Made by a program: the position numbers and the translations under genes. 64,000 bases of DNA from Solirubrobacterales bacterium (lineage in GTDB: Bacteria; Actinomycetota; Thermoleophilia; Solirubrobacterales; 70-9). Positions 17,798 through 26,669 of the stretch are shown here, one piece after another (positions within the stretch are counted from its first letter, which is position 1; every line of letters begins with the position of its first letter). The notes below the pieces were generated by a model. The model saw only the letters and a list, made by a program, of their open reading frames with translations. It did no database searches and had not been told where the DNA came from. The DNA lies in the NCBI GenBank assembly GCA_017304845.1, contig JAFKLL010000014.1, positions 1-64,000 of the forward strand, written 5' to 3'.

Positions 17798-19234
17798 TCA
17801 GCCCATCGGTTCGAACTCGTTGAGGCGCCAGGACTGATCGAACCACGGTTCGAGCGGCCCGTAGAGGCGGACGATCGGGAACCAGGACTTGCCAGAGCGC
17901 GTCTCCACCCAGTTGCTCTCCATCCCCTCCGGCGCTGTCGGGCCGAAGTAGAGGTCGAATGAGCCATCCGGGTTCTTCTTCAACTCTTCCGAGTTGCCAG
18001 TCAGCGCCGGCCACTTGGTCGATTCCACCTGGAGCAGGGAACGGGTCTGGGTGTCGTAGATGTCGACCGCCCAGAAGTTCTTTGCCGGCGGATCCGGATC
18101 GAACCTCAACTTGTACGAGCGACCGCCGTCGAGTACCTCGCCGGCGGAGTCGTGGATCGTGTACGCGTACGCAGATCCGGCTCCGACCTGAGCATGCGCC
18201 ATCGCCGGGGTGATGACCGTGGCGAGATAGTGGAACTGGGTGCGGGCGTCGAGCAGCCGCGCTCCCTCGCGTAGGAACTCGTAGCTGCCGCCGACGAAGG
18301 CGTTCTTCCAGGTGCCGTAGAGCACCGCCTCCGGATCCCGCGGCGAGTAGGAGATCGCACGGGCCATCGCTGCGGCGATCGGGGCCGCCTGTTCCAGGAT
18401 TCCGCGCATCCGATCGTCCGGCGCGAAGGACTGTCCCTTGACGATGCCGATCGCGGCCAGCTGCCCCCGACGTTCCGGATCCAGAGCCTCGATCGGCTCC
18501 TCCTGAACCAGGGCGTCAATCTCCTCGTAGAACGAGAAATCGTTGGAGTGGATGGTGTTGAAGGCGAGCTCGACCATGTTCACCCACTCGTTCTCGGTCG
18601 GATCGTCCGCCTCGCCGAGCGGGTAGATCCGCGTCTGCTTCATGGCGGGAACGCCGCCGAGCGCGCGCAGGACGACGAAGTTGGTGAAGGTCGGGGTGCG
18701 GCAGACGTTGTAGCCATCGGGAACGTCCCCGTCGTAGCCAGGCGGAAGGAACAGGTACTTGCCGCCCTGACCCCGATCCGGCCCGGCGATGCCCATGTCG
18801 GTCACGTAGCGGAACCAGAAGTCGTCGACTACGCAGAGCGACTCGGGCGGCGCCTCGATCACGGTCGGGCCCCAAGCCTCGAGATCGAGCATGGTGGTGC
18901 CGTAGGTGGTCTCGGTGTTCGGCGTCAGGAACAGCGCGCCCGAGTTGCCACGGGGATCGGTGACCCCGATCACCCTCGACGAATCGATGCCGATCGAACG
19001 CAGGCCTTCCCGGAAGGCGACCAGGGAGGCTCCCGGGACTGCGTTCAAGAAGACCTCGATCCCGCGCATCAGATCGAGGGCGTCGTAGATGGACCTGACC
19101 GTATCCGGGGTGGGGACGCCATCGAAGAGCTCCAGCTCCCCAAACGGCGAGTCCAGCCGATCCGGAGAAGACAGCTTCGCCATCGCCTCGTCCATCTGCT
19201 CGGCCGTCAGTCCAGCCGCTCTTGAGTCGCTCAT
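17798..19234 (-). CDS. DUF1254/DUF1214 domain protein
   Basis: 478 residues without a signal peptide. The N-terminal half carries the DUF1254 pattern (RGNSGALFLTPNTETTYGTT, then GKYLFLPPGYDGDVPDGYNV). The C-terminal half carries DUF1214 (NFWAVDIYDTQTRSLLQVES, DGSFDLYFGPTAPEGMESNW, WFPIVRLYGPLEPWFDQSWR). Such proteins are widespread but have no firmly assigned reaction. It starts 14 bp after the sulfatase stop, so the two are co-transcribed; in many actinobacteria this protein type neighbours sulfatases. Confidence 0.88.
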   Translation of the reverse strand: MSDSRAAGLTAEQMDEAMAKLSSPDRLDSPFGELELFDGVPTPDTVRSIYDALDLMRGIEVFLNAVPGASLVAFREGLRSIGIDSSRVIGVTDPRGNSGALFLTPNTETTYGTTMLDLEAWGPTVIEAPPESLCVVDDFWFRYVTDMGIAGPDRGQGGKYLFLPPGYDGDVPDGYNVCRTPTFTNFVVLRALGGVPAMKQTRIYPLGEADDPTENEWVNMVELAFNTIHSNDFSFYEEIDALVQEEPIEALDPERRGQLAAIGIVKGQSFAPDDRMRGILEQAAPIAAAMARAISYSPRDPEAVLYGTWKNAFVGGSYEFLREGARLLDARTQFHYLATVITPAMAHAQVGAGSAYAYTIHDSAGEVLDGGRSYKLRFDPDPPAKNFWAVDIYDTQTRSLLQVESTKWPALTGNSEELKKNPDGSFDLYFGPTAPEGMESNWVETRSGKSWFPIVRLYGPLEPWFDQSWRLNEFEPMG

Positions 19235-19248
19235 CTTCCCACTCTCCC

Positions 19249-21603
19249 TCAGTCGAGCATGAACCAGCCGCGCACTTCCGCCTCGTGGTCGACGAACCGT
19301 TGCCCGGAGACGTCGACCACCGCCTTCTCGATGGTCCCGCCGGTGAAGCGGAACGGGGCCGTGTAGTCCGGGGTGACCGGCGAGGCGCTGTCACGGCCGA
19401 CGCAGAGACCGTCGCCGACCAGGCAGAAGGCCCCCGGCTGGGTGACGATCCTCTGGCCGCCGACCTTGGTCTCGTCCACGTAGAGGTCGAGCGTGCCCGC
19501 GAAGCCCGGCATCGCCGGATCGTCGTTCGGGCCGTCGACCGAGAACTCGGCCGTGAAGACGTGCTTGCCCGGCGCCACCTCGACGTCGGAGACGATCTCC
19601 TGCAGGTGGGTCCCGACCCAGTTGAACGTGTACTTGAGGCGCCGGTCCTTGACGTAGAGGCTGTGGCCGCCGGCGACGCCGCCGTGAGCGAAGAGCACTC
19701 CCTCGGCGTCGGCCGAGTCGAGCTCGACCCCGACCGCGATCGTGTACGAGCGGCCGCCGATCTTGACCGCGCCCGTCTCCGGCACGTCGGCCACGTCCGG
19801 GTAGTACTCGTAGCGCTCACGGGGCTGCGCCGCCTGGGGCCGTTCGGCGGTGACCTGTTCGAGCGCGCTGCGATCGTCGAGCGGCAGTCCATTGTAGATC
19901 CCCGCGTAGTAGTGCCAGAGGTTCTTCAGCTCCTCGAGTCGGGCCGGTTCCCGATCGGCGAGGTTCTTCGACTGCGCGCGGTCCTCCGCCACGTGGAAGA
20001 GCTCCCACTCGTCCAGCTCGTACCTGCCCCAGCCGCTGAGCGGCGGGTGAACCGTCGAGGCGAGCCAGCCCTGGTGGTACATCGAGCGTTGCCCGAGCAT
20101 CGCGTAGAACTGGCTCTCCTTGCCGGGCACTTCCGGGTCGGTCAGCGAGGCGGCGAAGCTCTCGCCCTCGATCGGGCTCTGCTCGTAGCCCTTGATCGTC
20201 TCGGGCGGCTCGATGCCGAGCAGGTCGTAGACCGTGGGCACGATGTCGACCGCGTGCACGTACTGCTGCCGGGGCTCGGCCTGTGGCTCGATCTTCGCCG
20301 GCCAGGAGAGGAAGCACATGTCGGCCACCCCGCCCTCGTAGCCGGCCCAGCGCTTCCAGTAGGGGAACGGCGTGTCGAAGGCCCAGGCCCAACCCGTGTT
20401 GTAGTGGTTGTAGGAGGACGGGCTGCCGAGCTCGTCGATGTGCGGCAGGGTCAGGTCGGTGGAGTCGGCGATCCCGTTGAAGAACCGCCACTCGTTGAAG
20501 GAGCCGTTCGGCCCGCCCTCGCCGCTGGCGCCGTTGTCGGAGACGCAGACGATCAGCGTGTCGTCGATCTGCCCGGACTCCTCCAGGTAGTCGAGCACCC
20601 GGCCGAGCTGGTCGTCGGTGTAGGAGATGTAGCCGGCGAAGACCTCGGCCATCCGGGTGAAGAGGCGCTGCTCGTCCTCGCTCAGCGAGTCCCAGGGACG
20701 GACCGTGTCGAGCTGCGGCCAGGGCTGCCCGTCGGGGCCGGTGCGGTCGGGCTCGCCGTGCGGGTTGATCGGCGAGAGCTCGGTGCCCTCCGGGAGCAGG
20801 CCCATCTCGATCTGCCGCTCCAGGATCTGCGCCCGGATCGCCTCGTAGCCCTCGTCGAAGGTGCCCTTGTAACGGTCGGCCCACTCCTTGAAGGTGTGGT
20901 GCGGGGCATGGCCGGCCTGCGGGGCCAGGTACATGAAGAAGGGCTTGTCGGGCTCGATCGCCTTCGCGTCCCGGATGAACTCGATCGCCCGGTTCGAGAG
21001 GTCCTTCGAGAGGTGGTACCCCTCCTCCGGCGTGGCCGGCGGATCGATCTGGTGGTTGTCGTAGACCAGGTCCGGATACCAGCTGTTCGACTCGCCGCCG
21101 AGGAAGCCGTAGAAGCGTTCGAAGCCGCGCCCGAGCGGCCACCGCCCCTTGTACGAGGCCATCGAGGTCTCCTCGCCGGGAGTCAGGTGCCACTTGCCGA
21201 CGCAGTACGTGTTGTAGCCCTGCTCGGCCAGCACCTCCGAGATGAACCCGTTCTCGAACGGGATCCGGGTCGAGATCCCGGGGAACCCGGAGCCGAACTC
21301 GGCGATCGTCGCCATCCCGTTCGAGGTGGCGTTGCGGCCGTTGAGCAGCGAGGAGCGCGAGGGCGAGCAGAGCGCGGTGGTGTGGAAGTTCGAGTACCTG
21401 ACGCCGCGTTCGGCGATGCGACGCATGTTTGGGGTCTGGACCGGCCCGCCGAACACGTCCATGGTGCCGTAGCCGATGTCGTCCCAGACCAGGAAGAGGA
21501 CGTTCGGCGCGCCGTCGGGTGCCTTCGGAGGAAGGTACGGGGACCAGTCGGGCTCCGCGTCTCGGATGTCGACGGCGATCTTCGCCCGGCTCTGGTTTGC
21601 CAT
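19249..21603 (-). CDS. Type I sulfatase (arylsulfatase)
   Basis: 784 residues. The active-site sequon CSPSR is present with C79 as the formylglycine precursor, preceded by metal ligands DD (residues 41-42) in NVLFLVWDDIGYGTMD and followed by GKWHLTPGEE. A further metal site is VSDNGASGEGG. A C-terminal beta-rich extension (about 600-784) is typical of long arylsulfatases. There is no signal peptide, so it is likely cytoplasmic. It hydrolyses sulfate esters; the natural substrate is unknown. AGGAG lies ten bases before the ATG. It leads an operon with the DUF1254 and GAP-like genes. Confidence 0.93.
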   Translation of the reverse strand: MANQSRAKIAVDIRDAEPDWSPYLPPKAPDGAPNVLFLVWDDIGYGTMDVFGGPVQTPNMRRIAERGVRYSNFHTTALCSPSRSSLLNGRNATSNGMATIAEFGSGFPGISTRIPFENGFISEVLAEQGYNTYCVGKWHLTPGEETSMASYKGRWPLGRGFERFYGFLGGESNSWYPDLVYDNHQIDPPATPEEGYHLSKDLSNRAIEFIRDAKAIEPDKPFFMYLAPQAGHAPHHTFKEWADRYKGTFDEGYEAIRAQILERQIEMGLLPEGTELSPINPHGEPDRTGPDGQPWPQLDTVRPWDSLSEDEQRLFTRMAEVFAGYISYTDDQLGRVLDYLEESGQIDDTLIVCVSDNGASGEGGPNGSFNEWRFFNGIADSTDLTLPHIDELGSPSSYNHYNTGWAWAFDTPFPYWKRWAGYEGGVADMCFLSWPAKIEPQAEPRQQYVHAVDIVPTVYDLLGIEPPETIKGYEQSPIEGESFAASLTDPEVPGKESQFYAMLGQRSMYHQGWLASTVHPPLSGWGRYELDEWELFHVAEDRAQSKNLADREPARLEELKNLWHYYAGIYNGLPLDDRSALEQVTAERPQAAQPRERYEYYPDVADVPETGAVKIGGRSYTIAVGVELDSADAEGVLFAHGGVAGGHSLYVKDRRLKYTFNWVGTHLQEIVSDVEVAPGKHVFTAEFSVDGPNDDPAMPGFAGTLDLYVDETKVGGQRIVTQPGAFCLVGDGLCVGRDSASPVTPDYTAPFRFTGGTIEKAVVDVSGQRFVDHEAEVRGWFMLD

Positions 21604-21786
21604 GTCTCGTTGCTCCTGATCTCGGTGTGCTGACAGCTGGCGGCGACTCTACGTTCCGATCGCGCCGATGGTGAGGGTGTCCGCACCAAAGCCGGGAGGA
21701 GTGTCTGCGCCATTGCGCGAGGCGGGCGCCCGTGCCGATCATCTGCGATCCCCACTCCTCAACCCTGATCGCAGGAAGGAACATCC

Positions 21787-23151
21787 ATGCCAGGTGACAA
21801 CGCCGAGTCCCTCTTCGGCAATCGCTTTCTGACCCAGGAAGTGCCGACCGAGAGCTTTCCCGACGGCGGCATGCCGCCCACCGACGCGATGCGCCTGGTC
21901 GCCGAGGATCTCGCCCTGGAAGGCGACCCGCAACGTAACCTGGCCACCTTCGTCACCACCTGGATGGAGCCGGAGGCGCAGCGGATCATCGCCGAGAACC
22001 TCCATCGCAACTTCATCGACCACGCCGAGTACCCGATCTCGGCCGACATCGAGCAGCGCTGCGTCCGCATGCTGGCCGACCTCTACAACGCGCCCGGGCC
22101 GACCACCGGAGCCAGGACCCAGGGCTCCTCGGAGGCGATCATGCTGGGCGCGCTCTCGCTCAAGTGGAAGTGGCGGCAGCGCCGCGAGGCCGCCGGGAAG
22201 CCGGTCGACCGCCCCAACCTCGTGTTCGGCAACGACGTCCACGTCGTCTGGGACAAGTTCTGCCGGTACTTCGACGTCGAGCCGCGGACGGTTCCGCTCC
22301 GCGAGGGCAAGTACGTGATCGGCGCCGAGGACATCGAGCCGCATGTCGACGAGAACACGATCGGGGTCGCGGCCGTGCTCGGCACGACCTTCACCGGGCA
22401 TGCCGACGACATCGGCGGCATCAACAGCTTCCTGCTCGAGCTCAAGGAACGCGAGGGCATCGACGTGCCGATCCACGTGGACGGGGCCAGCGGCGGCTTC
22501 GTCTGGCCCTTCCTCTACCCCGACTCGGTCTGGGACTTCCGCCTGGAGCAGGTGCGCTCGATCAACGTCTCGGGACACAAGTTCGGCCTGGTCTACCCCG
22601 GCATCGGCTGGCTCGTCTTCCGGGAGACCGACGACCTCGCCCCGGACCTGGTCTTCGAGGAGAACTACCTCGGCAAGACCGATGCCACCTTCACCCTCAA
22701 CTTCTCGACCGGCGCCTCGATGGTTCTGGCGCAGTACTACAACTTCGTCCGCTACGGACGGGAAGGGTACGGCTACATCATGGCCGGGATGCGGGAGAAC
22801 GCCAGGATCCTGGCCGAGGGCCTGAAGGCGACCGGGGACTTCGACCTGATCGGTGAGGGCGAGGAGCAGCTGCCGCTCGTCGCCTTCCGGCTCGCCGGGG
22901 ACAGGAACTTCGACGAGTTCGACCTGGCCTGGCAGCTCTCGGCGGAACGGGGCTGGATGGTGCCCGCCTACACGATGCCGCCCGACGCCGAGGAGGTGAA
23001 GCTGATGCGGGCCCTGGTCAAGCAGACCCTCAGCCGCGAGCAGATCAACCGGCTCCTGGAGGACATCAAGACCGCCCACGCGACCCTGACCGAGAAGGGC
23101 GGCACCCACCCGCGGGAGCGCCGCCAGACCAAGACCGGGATCGGCTACTGA
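21787..23151 (+). CDS. gadB: Glutamate decarboxylase
   Basis: 454 residues, close to the usual GadA/B length. The PLP lysine is K265 in NVSGHKFGLVYPG, and the cofactor-binding D232 lies in HVDGASGGFVWPF. NFIDHAEYPISADIE and GARTQGSSEAIML are further family hallmarks. It converts glutamate to GABA, consuming a proton, and is used in acid resistance or GABA metabolism. No antiporter is adjacent. GGAAGGA precedes the ATG. The gene is divergent from the sulfatase across 183 bp in which I see no clear operator. Confidence 0.94.
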   Translation: MPGDNAESLFGNRFLTQEVPTESFPDGGMPPTDAMRLVAEDLALEGDPQRNLATFVTTWMEPEAQRIIAENLHRNFIDHAEYPISADIEQRCVRMLADLYNAPGPTTGARTQGSSEAIMLGALSLKWKWRQRREAAGKPVDRPNLVFGNDVHVVWDKFCRYFDVEPRTVPLREGKYVIGAEDIEPHVDENTIGVAAVLGTTFTGHADDIGGINSFLLELKEREGIDVPIHVDGASGGFVWPFLYPDSVWDFRLEQVRSINVSGHKFGLVYPGIGWLVFRETDDLAPDLVFEENYLGKTDATFTLNFSTGASMVLAQYYNFVRYGREGYGYIMAGMRENARILAEGLKATGDFDLIGEGEEQLPLVAFRLAGDRNFDEFDLAWQLSAERGWMVPAYTMPPDAEEVKLMRALVKQTLSREQINRLLEDIKTAHATLTEKGGTHPRERRQTKTGIGY

Positions 23152-23155
23152 AACG

Positions 23156-23189
23156 GAGGCGGGACGCGACCCTCGTCGCGTCCCGCCTC
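23156..23189. terminator. Bidirectional terminator between gadB and membrane protein gene
   Basis: GAGGCGGGACGCGA (23156-23169) pairs perfectly with TCGCGTCCCGCCTC (23176-23189) across a 6-nt loop, between two convergent stops only 42 bp apart. There is no T-tract. Confidence 0.8.
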
Positions 23190-23193
23190 GCGC

Positions 23194-23583
23194 CTACCGC
23201 TCGCCTTCGATCGGCTCGCCGTAGACGATCAGGCCGTGGATGACGATCACGCAGAGGGCGAAGATGCCCAGCGACCAGAACGGGTACGCCCCGCCGACCG
23301 CCAACAGGGAGGCGATCGCTCCGAGACTGGCGCCGATCAGGCCGATCACGCGCCCGTAGGTGCCGCCCCCGAACAGGGAGAGCCCGCCGGTCACCTGGAC
23401 CACCGCGATCAGCAGGGTCACCCAACCCCAGGTCTTCAGCCCCGAGAAGACGTAGTGCGCCCCCGCGTCGGTGAAGAAACTGGAGTTGCCGATCGCCGCG
23501 ATCCCGTAGATCACGTTCAGAACGCCCGCGATCAGCAACAGCACGGCGGCGAATACCGCCCGCGCTTCTCCTCGTACTTCCAT
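23194..23583 (-). CDS. Small integral membrane protein (DUF7144-like)
   Basis: 129 residues, four predicted helices: FAAVLLLIAGVLNVIYGIAA, WGWVTLLIAVVQVTGGLSLF, IGLIGASLGAIASLLAVGGA and IFALCVIVIHGLIVYG. The spacing and the YPFWSL motif are typical of small actinobacterial four-helix proteins (DUF7144-like, tentative). GGAG lies before ATG 23583. It is downstream of, and in the same direction as, a kinase gene but separated by 122 bp, so it may have its own promoter. Function unknown. Confidence 0.78.
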   Translation of the reverse strand: MEVRGEARAVFAAVLLLIAGVLNVIYGIAAIGNSSFFTDAGAHYVFSGLKTWGWVTLLIAVVQVTGGLSLFGGGTYGRVIGLIGASLGAIASLLAVGGAYPFWSLGIFALCVIVIHGLIVYGEPIEGER

Positions 23584-23705
23584 TGGTTCTCCTTGGTAGC
23601 GCCGCGCTGGTTCGGCGGCGGTCTCACCCAGGCTCTCAACGGCCCGCCGCGCCGACCAGGGCACTCGCACCTGTATCGGCGGTGGTGCCGACTTGCGTCT
23701 GGCGG

Positions 23706-25493
23706 CTACCGGGCTTCGGGGACGCAGCCGATCACCCGGGTCCCCTCGCCCTGGCGGGAGTCGACCCGGAGCCATCCCCCCTGCGCCTCGAGACGATCCC
23801 TCATGCCGGTGATCCCCGATCCGGCGTGCCCGGCGGCCGGGTCGAACCCGGCCCCGTCGTCCCGTACCTCCACCCGGATCCCGTCCTCCCGCCAGAGCCG
23901 AACCACGACCCCGCTCGCCCCCTCGGCGTGCTTGGTCGCGTTCTGCAGCGCCTCCAGGACACAGAAGTAGACGGCGCTCTCGGTCTCCGAGGGCAGCCGG
24001 CCGATCTCCTCCGCCTCGACCGAGGCGGCCAGGGGCGAGCGCAGCGCGGCCGAGCGCAGGGCCTCGGCCAGGCCGCTGGAGGCGAGCAGCGGCGGGTAGA
24101 TGCCGTGGGCGAGCGCCCGGACCTCGTCGATGATCTCGTCCACCTCCGGGCCCAGCGCGGCCACCACCTCGGGGGCCGGAGCCGGGTCCTGCTCCAGGGC
24201 GTCGCGGGCGAGCTCGAGCTTGACCCGGAGCGCCACCAGTCGCTGCTGGGCGCCGTCGTGGAGGTCGCGTTCGATCTTCCTGCGGGCGTTGTCCCCGGCG
24301 CTGGCGAGACGCTTCCGGGAGGCCGCGACGTCGCGCAGCAGGGCGGTGAGCGCGTGGTCCAGCCGTTGGCGCTCGAGGCCGGCGGCAAGGGTCGAGCACA
24401 CCGCGTCGAGGAATCGCGGGTAGCTGCCCAGGCCTTCCTCGCAACTCACCGCCAGCCGCGAGCCGTCCGGCTGGGCCTTGATCGTGACCAGCTTCCCCTC
24501 GCTCGGCTCTGGCTCGTCGGAGGGACGCCCGGAGGAGTCGCGCCATCCCACCGCCTCCGGCGTTCCGGGAGGATCCGTGTAGAAGAGATCGACCGAGGGG
24601 TCGTCAAGGCAATCCGCCGCCAGGGACCTCAGGTCTTCCGTGTCCGCGGCCTCGTTGACGCCCGTGGTCAGCCGGAGCAGCGACCTCCCGACGTAGATGC
24701 GCCACTGCAGCAGCCCGACCAGGAACCCGCCGGCGGTGATCGAGATGGTGAGCATGCCGACGAAGGCCGCGGTGTCGACGAGGTCCTCGTCGGCGCCGGC
24801 CCGCCGCAGGGCCACGTAGGCGCCGGCGACCAGGAAGCGGAGGATCGCCGCCCCCATCACCGGGGCCTGCGTGCGTCGCAGGTTGGGTCCGACGCCGCGC
24901 AGCCGCGCCGCCAGCACCAGGGCGACGGCCAGGTAGATCGCGAGCGTCACGGCATCGCGCAGGGGCTTCACGGCCTGCTCGATCAGGTCCGGCTCGGAGG
25001 CGACCGAGAAGAAGTTCCGAGGGCATTCCTGGCCGCAGTGCACGAAGGGCGCCGGCAACGGGTACTGATCGACGAATGGGACAGTGGGCAGGAAGCCGAC
25101 GCAGATCAGGGCGACGGCCACGACCGCGATCGCCTTGCCGGCCCGGTCCTCGATCCGGCCGGTCGGGTAGGCGAGCAGCGCGTAGACGAGCGCCAGCTCG
25201 AACAGCCACCCGAAGATGCGGCCGACGCTGTACAGGAACTCGCCGTCCGCGTTCGAGAGCGTGGCCATGAACCAGCAGAGCCCGGTCAGGAACAGGACCT
25301 TCCCGAACCGCTCGGTCCCCACCCGGGCCCAGGCGTACAGGCCGACCCCGAGCAACGTGGCCAGGGTGACCGAGGCGACCGCGGCGGAGGCGCTGGGCTG
25401 AGTCGCGACATCGCTCACGAACGGGATCACGGCAGCGACCATCGTGAGCACGGCACTGCCGGCGACAAGCCCGATCATGACCCTACGGTTCAT
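23706..25493 (-). CDS. Sensor histidine kinase with multi-helix membrane sensor (HisKA_3)
   Basis: 595 residues. About eight hydrophobic segments fill residues 1-260, with a short loop containing HCGQECPRNFF between helices, a possible redox- or metal-sensitive cysteine pair. A GAF-like linker follows. The HisKA_3 helix RRKIERDLHDGAQQRLVALR carries the phospho-accepting His, and the ATPase has FCVLEALQNATKHAEGA, DDGAGFDPAAGHAGSGITGM. Partners are the two response regulators encoded just upstream. The sensed signal is unknown. Confidence 0.9.
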   Translation of the reverse strand: MNRRVMIGLVAGSAVLTMVAAVIPFVSDVATQPSASAAVASVTLATLLGVGLYAWARVGTERFGKVLFLTGLCWFMATLSNADGEFLYSVGRIFGWLFELALVYALLAYPTGRIEDRAGKAIAVVAVALICVGFLPTVPFVDQYPLPAPFVHCGQECPRNFFSVASEPDLIEQAVKPLRDAVTLAIYLAVALVLAARLRGVGPNLRRTQAPVMGAAILRFLVAGAYVALRRAGADEDLVDTAAFVGMLTISITAGGFLVGLLQWRIYVGRSLLRLTTGVNEAADTEDLRSLAADCLDDPSVDLFYTDPPGTPEAVGWRDSSGRPSDEPEPSEGKLVTIKAQPDGSRLAVSCEEGLGSYPRFLDAVCSTLAAGLERQRLDHALTALLRDVAASRKRLASAGDNARRKIERDLHDGAQQRLVALRVKLELARDALEQDPAPAPEVVAALGPEVDEIIDEVRALAHGIYPPLLASSGLAEALRSAALRSPLAASVEAEEIGRLPSETESAVYFCVLEALQNATKHAEGASGVVVRLWREDGIRVEVRDDGAGFDPAAGHAGSGITGMRDRLEAQGGWLRVDSRQGEGTRVIGCVPEAR

Positions 25494-25520
25494 CCGATAC
25501 CCCGCCGGAAGGCTACCTTC

Positions 25521-25895
25521 TCAGCGCCGGTTCTCGGCCCAGAAATCGCGCAGCCAGGTCGGGCTCAGGCTCTCCTTCGGCAGCACCGCCTCCACCCCGG
25601 ACTCACCCGCGGCCCGCGGCAGCTCGTCCGGGTGGTGCGCGGAGATCAGCGCGACCAACGCCTCGGGATGCCGGTCCAGCAGCCGTCGGGCCACCTCGAC
25701 GCCATCCATCTCGGGCATGTTCACGTCGATCAGGACCAGATCGGGATCCTTCAGATCGGCCTCGTCGAGCGCCTGGGTTCCGCAGGTCGCCCCGCCGGCC
25801 CACGTGAACCCGGGCGCGGCGTCGACCACGGCGTGGATCACGTCGAGGAAACGAAGGTGGTCGTCGACCGCCAGCACTTTGACCGAGGTGGCCAT
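25521..25895 (-). CDS. Single-domain response regulator (receiver only)
   Basis: 124 residues from ATG 25895. It is a receiver with D11/D12 acidic pair, phospho-acceptor D57 in VLIDVNMPEMDG, Ser in LISAHH and Lys in VLPKES. No output domain follows. An ATG at 25934 could add 13 residues. It lies between a LuxR-type regulator and the membrane kinase, so it may act as a phosphate sink or a protein-protein switch in that system (inference). Confidence 0.85.
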   Translation of the reverse strand: MATSVKVLAVDDHLRFLDVIHAVVDAAPGFTWAGGATCGTQALDEADLKDPDLVLIDVNMPEMDGVEVARRLLDRHPEALVALISAHHPDELPRAAGESGVEAVLPKESLSPTWLRDFWAENRR

Positions 25896-25967
25896 GAAGA
25901 GTCGAGGATGCCACCTCCCCGACCCGCCGACCATCCCGCACGCACCCGTATCGGGAGGGGTGGCCGC

Positions 25968-26651
25968 CTATCGACGGTACTCGGACTCGCTGAGGAAGAT
26001 CAGGGCCGCACGGACCCGTTTGGCGATCTGATCGGCATCGGGGGCGTAGGTCAGGCCGAGCTTCAGGAAGATCGCGTTGACCTGCTTCTCGATCGCCCGC
26101 TTGGTCAACACCAGCTCCTCGGCGATCGCCGCGTTGCTCTTGCCCTCTGCGATCCCGGCCAGGACGTCGAGCTCACGGGGGGTCATCTCTCCGAGCGGCG
26201 AGGACTTGGCCCGGGACTGGGCCTCGACCAGCACCTCGACGATCTTGGGGTCGACCACCGAGCCGCCGGACGCCACCGCCTCGATCGCGCCGATCAGCTG
26301 GCCGCGATCGACGATGCGCTCCTTGAGCAGGTAGGCGCGGCCGTCGGAGCCACCGTCGAACAGGCGCAGCACCAGGCCCGGCTCGGCGTACTGGCTGACG
26401 ACCACGACGCCCAGCTCGGGATGGCTCTCACGCAGGCGCGACGAGATCTGGATGCCGGCGTCCTCGTTGTCCGGGGGCATCCGGATGTCGGTCAGGACCA
26501 CATCCGGATCGACCGAGTCGACGGCGGCGAGCAGGCTGTCCCGGTCGACGCAGCTGGCGACCACCTCGACCTCGGGGCTGGCGCCGAGGAGCTGCTCCAA
26601 CCCTTCCCTCACCAAGTAGCTGTCCTCGGCCAAGGCCACCCTCAAGCTCAT
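25968..26651 (-). CDS. Response regulator, NarL/LuxR family
   Basis: 227 residues: a receiver with D55 in VVLTDIRMPPDNED, and a LuxR-type HTH (MTPRELDVLAGIAEGKSNAA, then IAEELVLTKRAIEKQVNAIF). The extra residues after the phospho-site (PPDNEDAGIQ) and the YLLKERI switch are typical of a Streptomyces-like NarL subgroup. It is the first gene of the set with the single-domain receiver and the kinase. Target promoters are unknown. Confidence 0.9.
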   Translation of the reverse strand: MSLRVALAEDSYLVREGLEQLLGASPEVEVVASCVDRDSLLAAVDSVDPDVVLTDIRMPPDNEDAGIQISSRLRESHPELGVVVVSQYAEPGLVLRLFDGGSDGRAYLLKERIVDRGQLIGAIEAVASGGSVVDPKIVEVLVEAQSRAKSSPLGEMTPRELDVLAGIAEGKSNAAIAEELVLTKRAIEKQVNAIFLKLGLTYAPDADQIAKRVRAALIFLSESEYRR

Positions 26652-26669
26652 CGCGAGGAAACGTACCGA

